Below are positions 12,001 through 26,000 of a DNA stretch of 64,000 bases, piece after piece. The number at the start of each line of letters is the position of its first letter. Position 1 is the stretch's first letter. The stretch lies in contig CH002742.1 of NCBI GenBank assembly GCA_000149265.1, forward strand, positions 138,801 to 202,800. Reading direction: 5' to 3'. A program made the translations under genes and the position numbers. The stretch comes from Ciona savignyi. Taxonomy: Eukaryota; Chordata; Ascidiacea; Phlebobranchia; Cionidae. The notes beneath the pieces are model-generated. The model did not search any database and was not told the origin of the DNA. It worked only from the letters and a program-made list of their open reading frames with translations.

Positions 12001-13032
12001 ATACGTGTCACGCTGTTAAAGCCCGGGATTACCTGGGATATGATGCGCACCTGTTTTGATGCTTCGTCGATGTATTTCCGGTCCCCTTAATCTCACACCC
12101 AAGTTGAAATATGGCACGCTTGAGGAGACTGGTAATGACAGCAAGTCGGCAGCTGTTTCAAACTATATGAACATTTCAAATGTACCACATAGCAAAGGGA
12201 CTTTTTTATTTATTATGTTGACGCACTTTTAATAAAAACATAGATCCCTGATAAGCAAGGCTTGAATTCATGGCCCGGCCTAAATGCCTATACACTTAGA
12301 GTGAAAGGATTCGGCGGCGATATGCGTATGAGCGAATCGGCCAGACTTTGTTTTTACAGACAAGCAATTTGACATATGTTTATGCCGTGTTCGTTCCGCT
12401 GAAACGTGGCCACAAATTTAAACTCTTATCTGCGCGTACGATGGGTGGGTTCCGAAGGCTAATTAGCACTTCTGCGTATCTTCTTTCGCTATCTCTTATC
12501 TACATAGATTTTCACTTATTGGAACAGGTGACTAGGCTGCGGGTTGATATTTTTAACGATCATTAAACCAAGCGTCATGGCATGGCGTCTTTGTTTAGTC
12601 GCAAGGAGAGGCGTGGTGTCATCTTTAACAGTACAGTCCTTGTAAATCCCATCGAATGTAAATTGAGATCTCTTGTCTGTCCTCGCCGCAATAAAACAAC
12701 CCTTGATAGCGGGAAACGAAGGAATGCCAAGTTTCATTACGAGCGGAAAAAGCTGTTGTTGTATTAATAACTTGAACTATGCACCGAGTTAATTAAAGTC
12801 AGGTCCTTACGTCAGAATATGCTTAGTCCTTCCCTTGACGGGTCGTCTGCGTGCACTCAAGCGCGACCTCCAACCATTAGACCACTTGAGCCTGCTTAAT
12901 TGCTTTCAATGACCCAATCAACAGACCAATCAATACCTCTATGTGTCTCACAAGTCTGTTGATATTGCCGCTTCAACGTACCAGACGCAATAAACTGTAG
13001 ATTAACTTTAATTCGACTCTTGTTTTTTTCGC

Positions 13033-13071
13033 TGACAAAACGCAAACGTATTTTGACAAAACGCAAACGTA
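13033..13071. repeat. Short direct repeat
   Basis: TGACAAAACGCAAACGTA occurs twice, separated by two or three T residues. Confidence 0.8.
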
Positions 13072-13439
13072 CCGTATAAAAATATTATATATCTATTCTT
13101 TCTATGTAATAATAGATATGCATTATGTTTTTTTCCATGACTTGGCCTATACGATAAATAAATACACGCGAGGCACTGCGGTGTGTAATTTCTTTATTTA
13201 TTCGAAGCTATCATCAAAACTTGTTTTTTTCTATTAGAAGTAAACTTAGCATGTATTGGTGGTATGGCTTGATAACGTTTAGGGCAGTTGGCTAATACAT
13301 TTTTAACATTTTTAAACTTTATAAATCAGACGCCGATATAAAATAATAAACTCAGTATCAATTGCTGCTTTGGCGAAATATTAGTTGGCGCGTTTAACTT
13401 CTGACATTGTGCGACACTCAAGTTAATGGGGAAAGGTAA

Positions 13440-13935
13440 TCCGTGGTTGACCAGAAAACTAGATAATTCTAGTTGTCTAATTAGACTAATTATAGCAAAA
13501 TGCCGGTAATCAAGTTCTAATCTAATTTGTGAAATGTTTCTATGTTCTAATTTTAATTCTAATCTAGTTTCCGGTTTTCCCGAAAATGCTATTTTGTCCA
13601 ACGGCGTTTTCCAACAAGTTATACAAGAATAACCCTCCTTCTGGGAAAACTAGTCAAATTAAAGGCTATGGGTGTTCCTACCATAAAATAGTAATAATAC
13701 CGAGCCAATCTTGGTGTAAAGACATTAACGATCGAATCGTGGTGTAAAGATATTTGCCATTCTCATGCTTATGCGAAAGAACTTGATTTTTAATACCTTT
13801 CTTTCTAATACGGAATTTAATTTTCAAGAATTTAATTTTTTTTTGCGAATTCAGTAATTCTAATCTCATTTAAAAAAAATAGCTATAACTTTAGTTCTAA
13901 TTCAATTTGATCAAAAAACTTTTTTCTAGTTCTCC
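13440..13935. repeat. Degenerate TTCTAAT-rich repeat region
   Basis: Many copies of TTCTAAT or CTAATCTAAT and their complements, such as GATAATTCTAGTTGTCTAAT and TTAATTCTAATCTAG, are spread irregularly over about 500 bases. They look like a decayed low-complexity or satellite patch. There is no coding content. Confidence 0.45.
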
Positions 13936-16900
13936 AAGTCTGAATTCCGAGGTGGCCGACCGAAGCAACGGTCAATGTGATTAACATGCTCGTTAATAAC
14001 CGATCGGCATCAAAGCATATTTGTCGGTCGAAGTCCCAAATGGGAATTAAGACCCCGTTGCGTGCCTTTCTCGGTGTGAAATATAATTCCGTGAATTATT
14101 ATTCGTAATTCGTCGAAGTGCTTCAATTAAGCGTTTACGAGATGCTCTTAAAATTGCCACTGTCGCCTGACTTAATGGAACCATTGGGTGGTCCATTCTG
14201 TCGTCACAGCGCGCAATTATTCGCTCATGCACGGTTCATTGTTGGCGTTTATTATGTGTTTTTATTCGCCTGACAATTCCCACTTCGAAAACAATTGTTC
14301 TCGTCGAAGATTACGCCTAGGAATCGGTGTATTTCAGTGAAAATGTACAGACGAGGACAGGATTTTCGCTAAATGCCACTGCCTCAAACGGCCTGAACGG
14401 AAATATCCCTAAAGTGCTTTGAGGTTGCAACTGAACTTGCTTATAAACATTCGATTACGCTGATCACAATCGTGTGAAAATGTCCGTTTTTGACGCCATT
14501 GTTAGACCCAGAACGCTCATTATTTATCTGACGGCTAATTTAATTTGATTTCTGTAACAAGACATGGAGTTGGCGCTAAATTGGCCATGATGCGGTGGTG
14601 AGCGCTTCTAAACAAATGACTGACGGAGAGGATTGTTTTGAATTCCAAGGCATAAAAGCACAATGCGAACGTGGGTAACCGTCCGGGGGAACGTTATTAG
14701 CCGCCCCAATTAAATAATTTCCGTTGGGACTCAAATAGCAGGTCGGAACCATTGAAAATATTATTACGGCATTCGCGTCGTCACTTGCCAATTAGGGAGT
14801 TTATCAGTGTTTCCGAGGGCGCTTTTACATCGTCGTCATCTGTTGCGCTTTCTCACAATCGGAAACACTCTCTGAAATAATCTTACAATTAATTCCGCTA
14901 GAAAAACACATAGCTTGTCTTGCGCGCTGTGGGAAAATATTGTGATAGGTTGAATTCGATTCAGTCTCGGCCAAGAAGTAATGTAACCGATTTTCGAATT
15001 GTTTGTTTAATTTCCTTTTTAAAGTTTAACAGTCAGTTGATTAAGCGGAGAGCTGTCGTTTTCGATTTGCGATAAAAATCGGAAGAAAACCACGCCGCAG
15101 CATTCCAACTCCCTTTTAATTCAACAATTCCAATTTTGCGGCGAAGACGAGAAAAAAACATATTGTGGACCCCCGTGTATATTTTGAGGTTGCGGGGAGG
15201 TCAAACGGTCGCCCGCTTATTGTCGGCCATTTCGTTTAACCTTCCCCTTGTTGACTAAGGCCGACCACGTTCAATTCCACGCCTTTCCCGCGGAAACACT
15301 GGCGGCATAACCTATTTACGTTGCGATCGTTCATTAGGTGCAGATGAAGGTGGTTGACAGGCGGTTATTTCACCATGTGAACCGCACGAGTGCTGTTCAA
15401 TGAGAGCGGGGGGAACTAATTGTGCACATCCCTCCGCTAAGCTTTGTCTAAGCGACGGAGATTATCCAGGTAGGCATGGCAACGTGATGCCGACGAATAT
15501 TTCGCTTTGTCTTCGGATGAACAATAGAACACGCTTGATTAAACAACGTTTCGTGGATTTGCGTTTGATTACCGACTACCTGAATGGTGCATTATCATTA
15601 CGTCTAGTACTTACTCCCGCTCTCGCTAGTTTCCGGATTTTTTTTCGATTTACCTTTGCCTTTCACTGTTTAGTAGGGATCTTGATTCATCATCGAGTCC
15701 TTTCCAACGATGGTGACATCACAACACTTGTTACGACGCCGTTTGAAGCACCGCGTATGTGTTTATGCTTGTGATTACAGACCACGGGTTGTTTTTGCCT
15801 GTTCAGACTTGTTTGCCACTAATATCACGCGCTTTTAATTTCCCACTAATGTTGGTTTGATCCTGGCAGGGATTATGGGGCCGACGGGACAAAGGGCTAT
15901 GAATTTTGAACGCGAGATAAAACTCGGAGCAGGATGTAGAATGGCCAAGCTTATCTCCGAGCCTTTGTCGTCGGGTATGGCGGGCCTCGTAAACTCTTAA
16001 TTGCTCTGCTCTGTTTACACACCGGACTTGATGCAGAATGAACCCAGAGCCTCATTAATAACGCGACAGTGCTGCCCGACAAGAAATTATATGGAATTCG
16101 CCAAAAGAAGGCGTAGTGTTTAAAAAGCGGAGGCAAAATGGGGAAATACTGGATTCCAGACCGTTGATGCACCTGATTTGATGAAGGTACTTTGATCACA
16201 GAGTGTTTCAACAATTTAACCTTCAACAATTTAACATTTTTTAAATTTTAGTTTTGGGTACTCGATAACCCGTTTATGATACTCAATGTATATGGTCATC
16301 GCGCAACAATCGTCCTGTATCGCATTTAAATCGAAAGCAAAGTTCCATTGGGGCAACACCGTTCTATGCTCGACACCACTCCAGTAAAAGTCCTGAAGTT
16401 TTCTCCCGGCCTCGAGATTAAAATCTAAGTTTTCGTGACGCCATGTGGAATTAAGAAAGCGACCGAAAAATCGCTGCCTCCCATTGTTAAGCGCGTTCAA
16501 TCGCGATTAATAAGCGATCCGGGCCGCAAATTCCCACCCCTCCCCCTCAAAAACCGTACAACATTTCCTAGTTTGGTTTTACGCGCTCCAGATTGGAGTT
16601 TTTAAGCAAACAATGGTCGATTGTGACGAAATAATTGAGTATCGCGGCTCGGCGCGCCATCGCTACGAACTATTAGAGATTACTTGAAAGTTTTTTAATG
16701 GATTCCGTTAAAAGTGCTGCCCTGGCCGAGATTACGGCGACATAAAAGGCGACTCCGATTCTAAGCAATTCATACGTCATAATTAAAGACACAACAGTTG
16801 GCACATTTTTTTCCCGAAAATACCATTGGGAAGTACCATAGATGTATAGTGCAGGGTAACTGGACAGAACGCAACGGGGTAAGGGCAGAAGGACGTACAC

Positions 16901-18862
16901 ATGGTGTACTACATAACGTAATTAAATTGTGTTTCAAAGTTTAACCAAATGAGAATTTTGTCGAAGCGAATTCCAGGCAGGTGTATTTGTACTATCTTTA
17001 CGACATCACAAACGAAAAGAGATCCAGTGGATTTGCTGGTGAACGGTTGCAATCAAGCGAGCGTCTCTCCCACTCCTCCCACTGCAAGTGTTTCTTTCTT
17101 TCTCTTTGGGCTAATTTGGCCGTTCCGCGGTGTTACCGTTGCGCCTATTCCACCAGGGCGAAATTAATGAGTTGAAAACGAAGATAATAAGCAGGCCTTG
17201 GCCCTTTCTCTCGCGCCAGTATTATTCCAAGATTTAGCTGACTTTCCAGTAGTTAGAAATATTTGGCAAGGCGGTGACTTTCCACTCAGAAGGCGCTAAA
17301 AGCGCCGGTCAGACGGAATGAATAATTAATTACACAAGTATTTATTCTGTTCAAAATACTATGTGCCGTTTACAGATAGTACACTGCTAGGATTCAGGCT
17401 ATTGAGCACTTTATTTAAGACATCATACAGATCGTATCAGACACGCGTTTTGATAATAAGATTAAAAAGAGACGCAGTAAAATTATGTTCAAATTATTCC
17501 AGCCTTAGGTGATAGGTATTTCAGGTTAAGCTGCTGTATAACATTCACATGTTCACATTACTCTATGTATTTGTGCACTTGCTACGTTTTCGCTGTAATC
17601 TGGTTCAACAATTGAAAGCAGCCCACTGGGACCAGTGGTCTGATAGATTTTCATTTATCTCCAATTAGTGTTTAAACCCAAGGGACGAATTCTGCCTTCA
17701 GGCCGAACTATGGCACCAAATCGTCACATAATTACCTTAAATATTGCCGTAGAACTAATGCAGTGTAGACGATAGCATGCTTCGCACAGAACGGACCGTT
17801 GGGAGCAAAAATGGCTCCCGTTTCTATGATTACGTCATGATTTACTCCCAAACCCACATGCCTTATCCTTCTTATTCAAGGAGTTACGGTTTTGGCATTT
17901 GCAAGTCTCTGGGTCAAAGTTTACGATGATATGTTATTTTGGTGACCACAGAAAAATCCTAACCGCCAACTTGATCTCTGTATAAAGCAGTCGCGGATAA
18001 ACCCCCTTTTTATGCTGATCATTTTTTTAAATGATAAAATATTGGACACGATTTTCAATTACCCGGCGTTATAAAGTTATTTTGGGAAAAATATTCCATG
18101 GTAAAACCATTTAAAGATTTCCCGTAAGCTTTCCGTTGTTATCGCGCGATTTGTTTACGCCACATCGGTTGGTTACGCAGTGGATTCTACATTAAAATTA
18201 GCCTTCGAACGACAGTCTTCGTTTTACGATCTTTTAACAAAAAGCGTTTGAGCGCCTATTTTATTGCGCAGTACGGGCGGCGATGTTTAATCAATATGTC
18301 AAAGCTTTTATCTTCTCGTTAAACCAAATTAACAATCGCGGAGCTGGGAGCAGAAATTAAGCAGAGCAAGTTTAACAGTTACAGTCGGCTTGAAATGCCC
18401 GAGCCTCTCCAACTGGCACCGATCCTATGTTAACAACGTGCCATAAAAACCTGGATTAATTATTCGCCCAGCAATTATTACCCAGGTGATTGCCTGGCAT
18501 ATTGTCATCCGACGCTATAATGTTTGACTTCAACAGCTTGCACGTCGCGATTCTCGTCATTCTTTTGTTACGTCACTGATTGTTCCCGGTTAATTGTTTG
18601 ATTTCGTGCTCTTTCGGACTGGCTTTAACGATCTCTTAACTGTTTGTTTTCCTACTTTCCATTAAAACGGAGCAGCAGCTGCGTACCTTTATATCTGATT
18701 GCTGATAATCAAATGTTGAATGATTTAACTTCGCTTACAGAGCGCTTGAGCGCATAGCTCGGTTTGAATGCTCTAATAACTTTTGTATGGACTAGAAATT
18801 CTATCTTATAGATGATAAATTATCCTGGCTGTATTTCAGGCTATTAGGCGTTCACTAACGAA

Positions 18863-18889
18863 ATGGAAGACAAGTGGATAAACCAATAA
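18863..18889 (+). promoter_or_regulatory. Short upstream ORF in the ZFHX leader
   Basis: An eight-codon ORF, ATG at 18863 to TAA at 18887-18889, ends two bases before the ATG at 18892 chosen as the ZFHX start. It lies in an exon that follows a TGTATTTCAG acceptor at 18839. An in-frame TAA at 18856-18858 shows that the main frame cannot start further upstream in this exon. An ORF so placed could limit initiation at the main start. Confidence 0.4.
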
Positions 18890-18891
18890 CC

Positions 18892-20058
18892 ATGCTAACA
18901 TTAGCCAAGGACCATAATCCGACACTGACCAACCGAATGCAACCGCTTGGTGGTGCTAACGCGGACGACGTTTTACCTTCAAATGGGCCACGGATATTTC
19001 AAGGCAAGATCAAGTTTACGGATGACGGCTGCTCTGTCGTGATTCACTCTTCTGACGTCACTAGCTATGAGGAGCAAGAAAGAAGGACCGAGAAAAACTC
19101 GAACAATAACAATTCCACCAGGGTCGGGAATTGCCCTGGCGGAAATAATCGCCCCTGCGTTGGAGCAGAAATCCCGAAATATCTTACATTTGTTAATGAC
19201 GAAAAAGTAGCACGTGATGACAAACATGATATAACCGATGCGGAATGCGTAGCAGGTAAGGGAAGCGTACGACGTGCAACGTTCATTTCACTAATTACCT
19301 GCCTCCAAGGAATAGACTCCGATATTTTTGTGCCCGGAGTACGGACGTACCGTGTTCACACCTTCCGCGGAGAGCGGCCATCCGACGAAAGTTCGTTGAT
19401 GGACGTTTTACAGAGAGCAGAGTACCAAACCACCAATGACGACCACAACGCAAGGTTATTCCTTTCACTTTGTAGCGGAATGTCTAAGCAATTAAAAGCA
19501 TAATGTTTCTCCTTGTGAATTGCTAAGAATTTGGCGTTCACCAAAATAAAACTTTGTTGTTTGGCGTTTTACTTCCCGTAGAATAACCTCAGCTCCGACC
19601 CAGCCTACTGCAGATGAGAAGTTTATATTTGGATCTCAATTTAATTAAAAATTCCAGTTATCCTCGCCATCCGATCCTTATGTGCTTCCCTTGTCGCCTG
19701 ACGTTCGGACGCCAATCATCCTTTCTTGATCACGTGACTTGCATTCATCAAGTCGTGTCCACCGAAGCAGAACGCAGGCTGCTCGAGCTTGGTCACGTGT
19801 GCGCCGTCCTCCAGGTGGGAAATTTGAAATTAAACCATTTGTGATTTCCGCCATTTTTGCGGGTGCAGACCGATGGGCGAAGTCGTGCTTACATTATACA
19901 TGCATGAAAGGAATTTTACAATAACAATGCAAGGTATAAAAATGTATGTTATTTTCCAGGAAACTTCGGATGGGAAATCAATGGTTTGTTTTTTAGAACA
20001 TATATCATCGCTGGCACAGAGCCCATCAAGTGGAAACACTGGAGTGGCCGAGAAACAG
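18892..20058 (+). CDS. ZFHX3: ZFHX gene, N-terminal exons 1-3
   Basis: Exon 1 codes from ATG 18892 to 19454 (AA|GGTTATT region, phase 2). It carries [20 protein letters not shown], which aligns with the GEIVYQPDGSAYIVES block of human ZFHX3, and [14 protein letters not shown]. Exon 2 (19658-19814) has a C2H2 finger, [20 protein letters not shown], and ends [10 protein letters not shown]. Exon 3 (19960-20058) continues [11 protein letters not shown], the counterpart of IIQGIGKDKEPLVSFLEP. A second possible donor at 19256 (AGCAG|GTAAGG) would leave a phase that opens a stop, so 19454 is preferred. The exon-2 acceptor could instead be CTGCAG at 19613, with a different phase. Confidence 0.75.
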
Positions 20059-23000
20059 GTAGCTTAGAATTAATTCTACATTATCTGTTGGCTATGTGAT
20101 TTAATAAAGTAATTTTCTGGGTAGCCTGGATCATGAGGCTTGATTAAAGGTCAGCGTGTTGCGGGGGTAGTGATGAATAAAGCATACACGGCGTGGGTGA
20201 ATAACGCTTCCTCTCCGGCGGTGCCTTACCTTCAGTGCACCCACTCTAATTATATGCTTAACGAATTCGCCTCGCTTCGTTGGTTACGTTAATTGGTTTA
20301 TGTTCGCAGCTGAATGGGCACATGCAGTTACAACTCATCTAATTGAGATGCAACACGCCCCGGTAACGTTAAACAACCGACTAACGTTGGATAAGTTCGT
20401 CCCAACCTGAGTTTATTACCCGAATACAAGACCTTGTTTTACAGAGGTTGTTAACAATGCGGGCACGGTTTTACACGTATTTATTTGCCGCTCGAAGTCA
20501 ATTTTGCGACATGTGTTTAAAGTAACTTATTCCAAAGACTTCACTGAGAGACCGCTCAATTAGCTTGATAGTAATTTAATTAGGAAAGTCGACTTTTTTC
20601 TTTCTGTACGAATGAATAATTGATGTTCTGGCGCACATTTAGGGGCAAATTATTTTACCAAAACTAATTCTGAAAGCGAACTGTTGATTAATAAATAAAA
20701 TATTATCGTATTAAAGCCTAAATCGCCGGTCCAGCTGGCAATCGGGGGGATGGCAGGCGACTTGAACGGCAATCAGCTCGTGTGAAAAATTGTCATCAAT
20801 TGTCTCGCTGTATCTGCTATGTTGCTTGTGTGAACGTTTTCATAATCGGTTGTATGGAGCTATAAATCAGACAATTCTTCCTGCTGCTAAAGCTGCGAGA
20901 ATTGCAATAAGTCAGTTCCCATAATAATTAAACCGGCCGCTCTATTATTAGGATCCGATACGAAGCACGTGGGAGTGGGACTCAATCAATGCTCTGTTTC
21001 ACGCCGGTGCAATTGCTCCGAACGCTTCCGGAACACGGCCGTTTAATAAGCAATATAATCATCGGCCGGCGTGGCTCCAGCTTTACGTGCATGGTTATCA
21101 CATTTGGAATACGCGATGGGAATTTGCGCAATCTCCTGGTGCATTCCCTTTCTCTGAAACGAGTCTGTTGGCGTCGGTGCCGCCGCCGTGGCCGCAGCGA
21201 AGGATTCACGCCCGTGAGAATGCGAGCATTTCCGAGTGGTTAGATCGAATCGGAGTTGCATATTCTGTCATCGCTGCGATCTAAACCCCGCTACCACCCG
21301 GAAGCGATGAATCTGTTGCCGAATCAGCGATGAGCTCGGTTCCCAAACCCTGGTTCCGGTTTGATTAATTCTCGACTCACGCATCCGTGCTCATTACAAC
21401 GGTTGTATATGAATGTACGCGGCATGTCCATCTCTATACGCCGCGCGTAATCAGGTCGCCATTATTTTGGTTGGCCATCGACAGTTTGCAGCTGATTCAT
21501 TGTGTTTTGCTTAAAAACTAGGCTAACTTGATCATACTAGACGTTAAAGGGAGTGGTATGTATTAGTGCAAGCTCAAACGCCGGCAACAACACTTTTTTA
21601 GTTGTATATTCTATTTTTTAGTTTAAAACTTGCGCGTTTCTTCGCTATAGTTCGCCCATTCAATATTAGGTTATTGGTTCATGATTTGCAAATAACCCCC
21701 CCTGCAGCCGGTTTGTCACCATGAGAGAAAGTAGCTTGTGGTACAAAAAAGAAAAGTTTATTTGACGGCGAATCCCTGTGGAAAGTCGGTTTATTAGCGC
21801 GATTAAATTAAGCAGAGGCCGTGGGAAAGCCGTAGAAATACTCGCTAATTGACACTTCCCATTCATGGGCAATTTTCTCTGGTTCCTTTCTGCAGACAGA
21901 CTGCTTCACAGTGCACTTGTTCCGAGCATGAGTTGCTGGTTAATTGTAATTTCTATGTTTATTATGGTTCATGCGGAAGAGTTTACAGCTGTCCAAGAGG
22001 CAGAAAGTATTTTTTAAAATGCAAGTTAAAGGTTAGTCTAAAAGGAGTTATTTTCTTAGACGAGTAAATATTGTTTAAATTTATATTAATGTTTGGGTGT
22101 GTTGTCACTCGGTGTAATTAATTTCAATGTTCGCTAGTTTAGTGTGTCAAAGTTAACGAAATAGTGTGTTGTTACGTCGCCGTCAGAAAGGTGCGCTTAA
22201 GGTTAAAGAACGGTATACTAATTTTAGAGGTAAAGATGTCAAGGCGATGATTATATCTTGCATGTTGTTGACAGTAAACGTGACTTTGAACATAATATTT
22301 GTCTATAATAAGGTTTCGGATTTTATCCTGCTGCGATTACAAGCAGTTAAAAAACCGCATGCCTCGTTTTTTTCGTTTTGAGGGAGGTGTTTCGTTTCAT
22401 TTCCAAGTTGACATGGCAAATTAGCCTTATGTTACCTATCGTTTGTAAGTTTTACTCGCGACCTTGTTATCTCCCGAGTATCTCCTGCTACTCCCCGAAA
22501 ACAAACCTGATAATGACTGACAATTTTCGTGCTTCAGGAGTCACCGTCATTACCGTGATGTAATCCGTAAATCGAAAAAAAACTTAAATTCAGTTCAAAG
22601 TCAGGGCAATCGTCGGTATTTCTGTCGTTTCGAGCAATTCCATTTCGGTATTCTGTGGCGATACCCAGTGTACCGCCCATGGTGAATCGAAATTACCGAG
22701 CTGTCACTTCAGAACAAAGAACATCCTGTTTTTAATGATCACTGTTATTACGCTTGTTATATCAAGCCTAATTTTGTCGCAAATAATGTGGATTAGTGTT
22801 ATAAACCCTTTGAAATGACTTGCGCCACCTGGAGAGTGACTCTCATGGCAATTTAGGCTCAATAATTCAGCGCCTCTTAATGACTGTGGTTAACTGTATT
22901 CCGCATCACCGGTCAGTCATACATCATTCTCACGTACACAATCGAAACCCTGCCAGTAATACCACATTTCGGTCGCAGCGAGTTCCTAATGGTCATGCTC

Positions 23001-26000
23001 GAAGCAAATATAGAATTTCGGCCAAAGTCTACACGCATTACAATTCTCCGACACCACATAAATATCGTAGTTATTCGTGTGGTACAGAGCTAGCTATTAA
23101 TAATGTATGGCATCTTACGATATTATGACTTACGCTTAATTGTTTGTTAGCCTTAGCGAAATTCTGAATTAATAATTAACCGAGGAAAAACAAGATGGTT
23201 TTAATTTTAAATGAAAAGTTACTTAAACTAAAAGAATACATTTATAACCTGTAATATCCGCTCCATTATCTTGGTATCTTAAGCATAATTTCACCTCGTC
23301 TGATGGAAAATATATTTCTATGACATCATCAACCGCGAAATGTTGCGGTGATTCCTTTGCGCCCATTTCTTATTGTGACGTCAAAGGTTCTCCCAGGAGG
23401 AACTTATGATTGCGAAATCTTCTATGAAACGGTTAAAACGCGGGGAGAATGAAACCTGTCTGAATAAGTCGGGCCCACCCAAGATATAACCGAGATAGTA
23501 GGTCATAATGCATCATATGACTGATTGGAAATCAAAATAATTTGCAGGTGAACCGAGGACAGAAAAATACATGATTTCTTTAATTAAAAGCATCGAGATA
23601 ATTTTTATTATAGTTTGTCTTACAAAGAGTAACAAAAAATGTGTCTTGCAGTTTTTGGCTGTCAAAGTCCTAAATTTAGGAAACACTGGTAATTTTACAT
23701 AACGCGTCAGCGCTAATTCGAATTGGGGAGAATATTTGTCGTTAGTGAGCCGAAACGAGGGACATTGTGTCCTTCAATTACAGCTTATTATTCCCTGTCC
23801 CCGCTACGACACCTTGATTGTTATCGGACCCATGTAATAAGTCCCTTCCTCATTCCCTTCTCGTAATATATCGCGCCCAGTCACCAGTAATTGCGTCCGC
23901 TTTAGCTGTCGCCATTTTCCTTTATTCTCTCGCGGAATTAAATTTTAATTCGCTTCTAGTTGCAATCATATGACTCGTAATACGCCGAAGAATGGCGTCA
24001 TCCCCGATGTGTTGTCATTGGACGATATGGACGGATACTGAATATGTTTACTCTCTCCCCGAATCTACTGCCATTTCACTGTTTTCAGATAAATTAACTT
24101 GCGGTAATCATTTTCGCTCGGGTGTTTTGTTACCAGTAATGACGCGCGGCCTCTCGCTTTAATGTCGCCTTTTTCACTCATAATTTTGTTCCCTTGCTCT
24201 TTCTCTTTTCATCTCCCCTCATTAAATTATAGAGTAGCTTAATTATGGGAGGTGACTTCTTCCCCCTTTCGCTCGCCCCGACAATGTTTCGAAGACCGGC
24301 GGAAAACGACATTCAGCAGCCCAGGCCCCGCGCTGTCCGGTCGAATAACTTTTTCCCGCTTAGCGGATGTATTATTTCGGTACCGTCGAATCTTCTTGAT
24401 TGGTATTTTTTCACACCTCGAAGTAAGCTGTGGGTATTGGTCGTAAATGTGTTAATGATAAGATCAAATCAAGATCAGTTCAGTCGTAAATTATATAATG
24501 CTTGTCAAACGTACGACGTGATCAGTAATGAAATAGTATGTTTTCCTTGAGAATATATAAAAAGGTAACGATATCAGTATTCTCAGATTAAGTTGTAAGG
24601 TAAGCAAGCATTGGCCCGATTAGTAGTATGCAAGGTTTGTTGTGGAATGTCCATTTTAATTTATAGATTTCGTTTCGTAAGTTTTGCGCCACGAAAATCG
24701 TAATTAAATAACAGAAAAGTCAGTGTTGGAATCAGAATTTTCTTGCCATTTTTTGTCAAATATTATTACGTGATTAAAATTTTGTGAACACATTTAGCAT
24801 TTCAACTATTTGTGCTTAATTGTTTAGAAAGTGAAAATTATGTTTTAAATTGCGGCCAACTGCAAAAATAACTAGATCTCGCAGTATTCATTGCCGTATA
24901 GGGGGATATTATAACTTGTGTTTATTAAATTGTTTGTGTTTCCCATAATTTTCAGTTTCGGGGAAATGCAACAGCTGGTGGAAAAACCTTTTAATAATAA
25001 AAAGTTGCACTGCCAGTGTTAGCGTACTATGGTTATTTCTTCATGATTAAAGTTTTTTAAATTTTCTCAACTCATGCTATTTAGCGAGAATTCTCTAAGT
25101 GAACAAAACTTCCCCTGTTCCATTGTCTAAGTTAATCTCAAACCAATTTAATTTCGACATTCCTTTATTCGCTCGTTCCCTACTCTTTGTTCCTGAGAGA
25201 AGTCGAACAGTGGGTCGTCTCCTGTTAAACGAAGTAATTACGGCCGGCCGCCCCCTTTTCGTCTTATCTATGTGTGCTAGCCAAGTCAAGGATTGACCCA
25301 AATGCTAATATTAATCCCATCAAAGTCGGTTGATTCACTTCGCAATCAATCCTTCAAAATCCACGTAGTTTAAAGCCGCCCGGACATACCGAAACCGCTT
25401 CAATCGCATTCGTCCGAAGACAGCATTATTTTTAGCCGCCCTTGGTTAATTTTGTCGCGTGAATCGCCCTCCAGACATAAAGCTTGGCGCGGAGGGGAAT
25501 GTTGTATGTTTTGATGTGTTTCTGATACTCAAAACAAATCCTCGCTACCGTGTTAAGGTGTCAATGCATTTGGCAAAGCATATTCTTTTAGGAAGGCATT
25601 CGGGTTATGGTATTAAAGCACTTCATTTTCGTTTCCGGGTATCAATATAACCAATAATGTCAAAATGACAAAGAAATGAAGTGTATAACTAAACCAGCGG
25701 GCTGCTATTGCGACAATTTAATTTAATAACTCTGACAGTGGTTCGATGCGGTGCAGTGACAACACGTGCGTTAATATTACACCACGTGATGTCGCTATGG
25801 GATTGTCTTTTAAAAGGTTCTTTCGTGTTTCTTGGTCGATCGAACCCTTCACAGAATTTAAGCATTTCACGAAAGTACGTCGTTTATTATTTCTACTTTG
25901 ATACGATAAATTAGAAGCGATCCGAATTAGGACGCAAATGAGATTATAGACTCCTCCCAAATAAGGCACCGTGGAAAAAATATAATGTTTGCATTGATTT

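Larger units (their letters stand above)
9901..18839. promoter_or_regulatory. CpG-rich gene desert upstream of the ZFHX gene, probable cis-regulatory DNA
   Basis: Nearly 9 kb without any convincing exon. Its texture changes from the AT-rich DNA on the left: frequent CG dinucleotides, many TAATTA/AATTAA homeodomain-type cores and E-box motifs (for example CACCTG near 10132), and few recognisable transposons. Small exceptions are a duplicated 18-mer (13033-13071) and a TTCTAAT-rich stretch (13440-13935). ORFs here lack domains and fitting splice partners. A first non-coding exon or promoter of the downstream gene may lie here. The regulatory role is inferred from position and composition, not from a recognised enhancer. 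Confidence 0.35.

Noticed and set aside
15400-15774. 124-codon ORF upstream of the ZFHX gene
   Set aside because: No recognisable domain; low-quality composition and no conserved partner exon, expected by chance in a GC-richer stretch of this length.
19251-19260. Donor-like AGCAG|GTAAGG in the first ZFHX coding exon
   Set aside because: Its phase leads to a stop in the next exon, and the sequence beyond it ([12 protein letters not shown]) matches the conserved ZFHX N-terminal region.
21849-22067. Cysteine-bearing 72-codon ORF in the long ZFHX intron
   Set aside because: Cysteine spacing matches no known motif, it lacks fitting splice sites, and its composition is that of surrounding intron.
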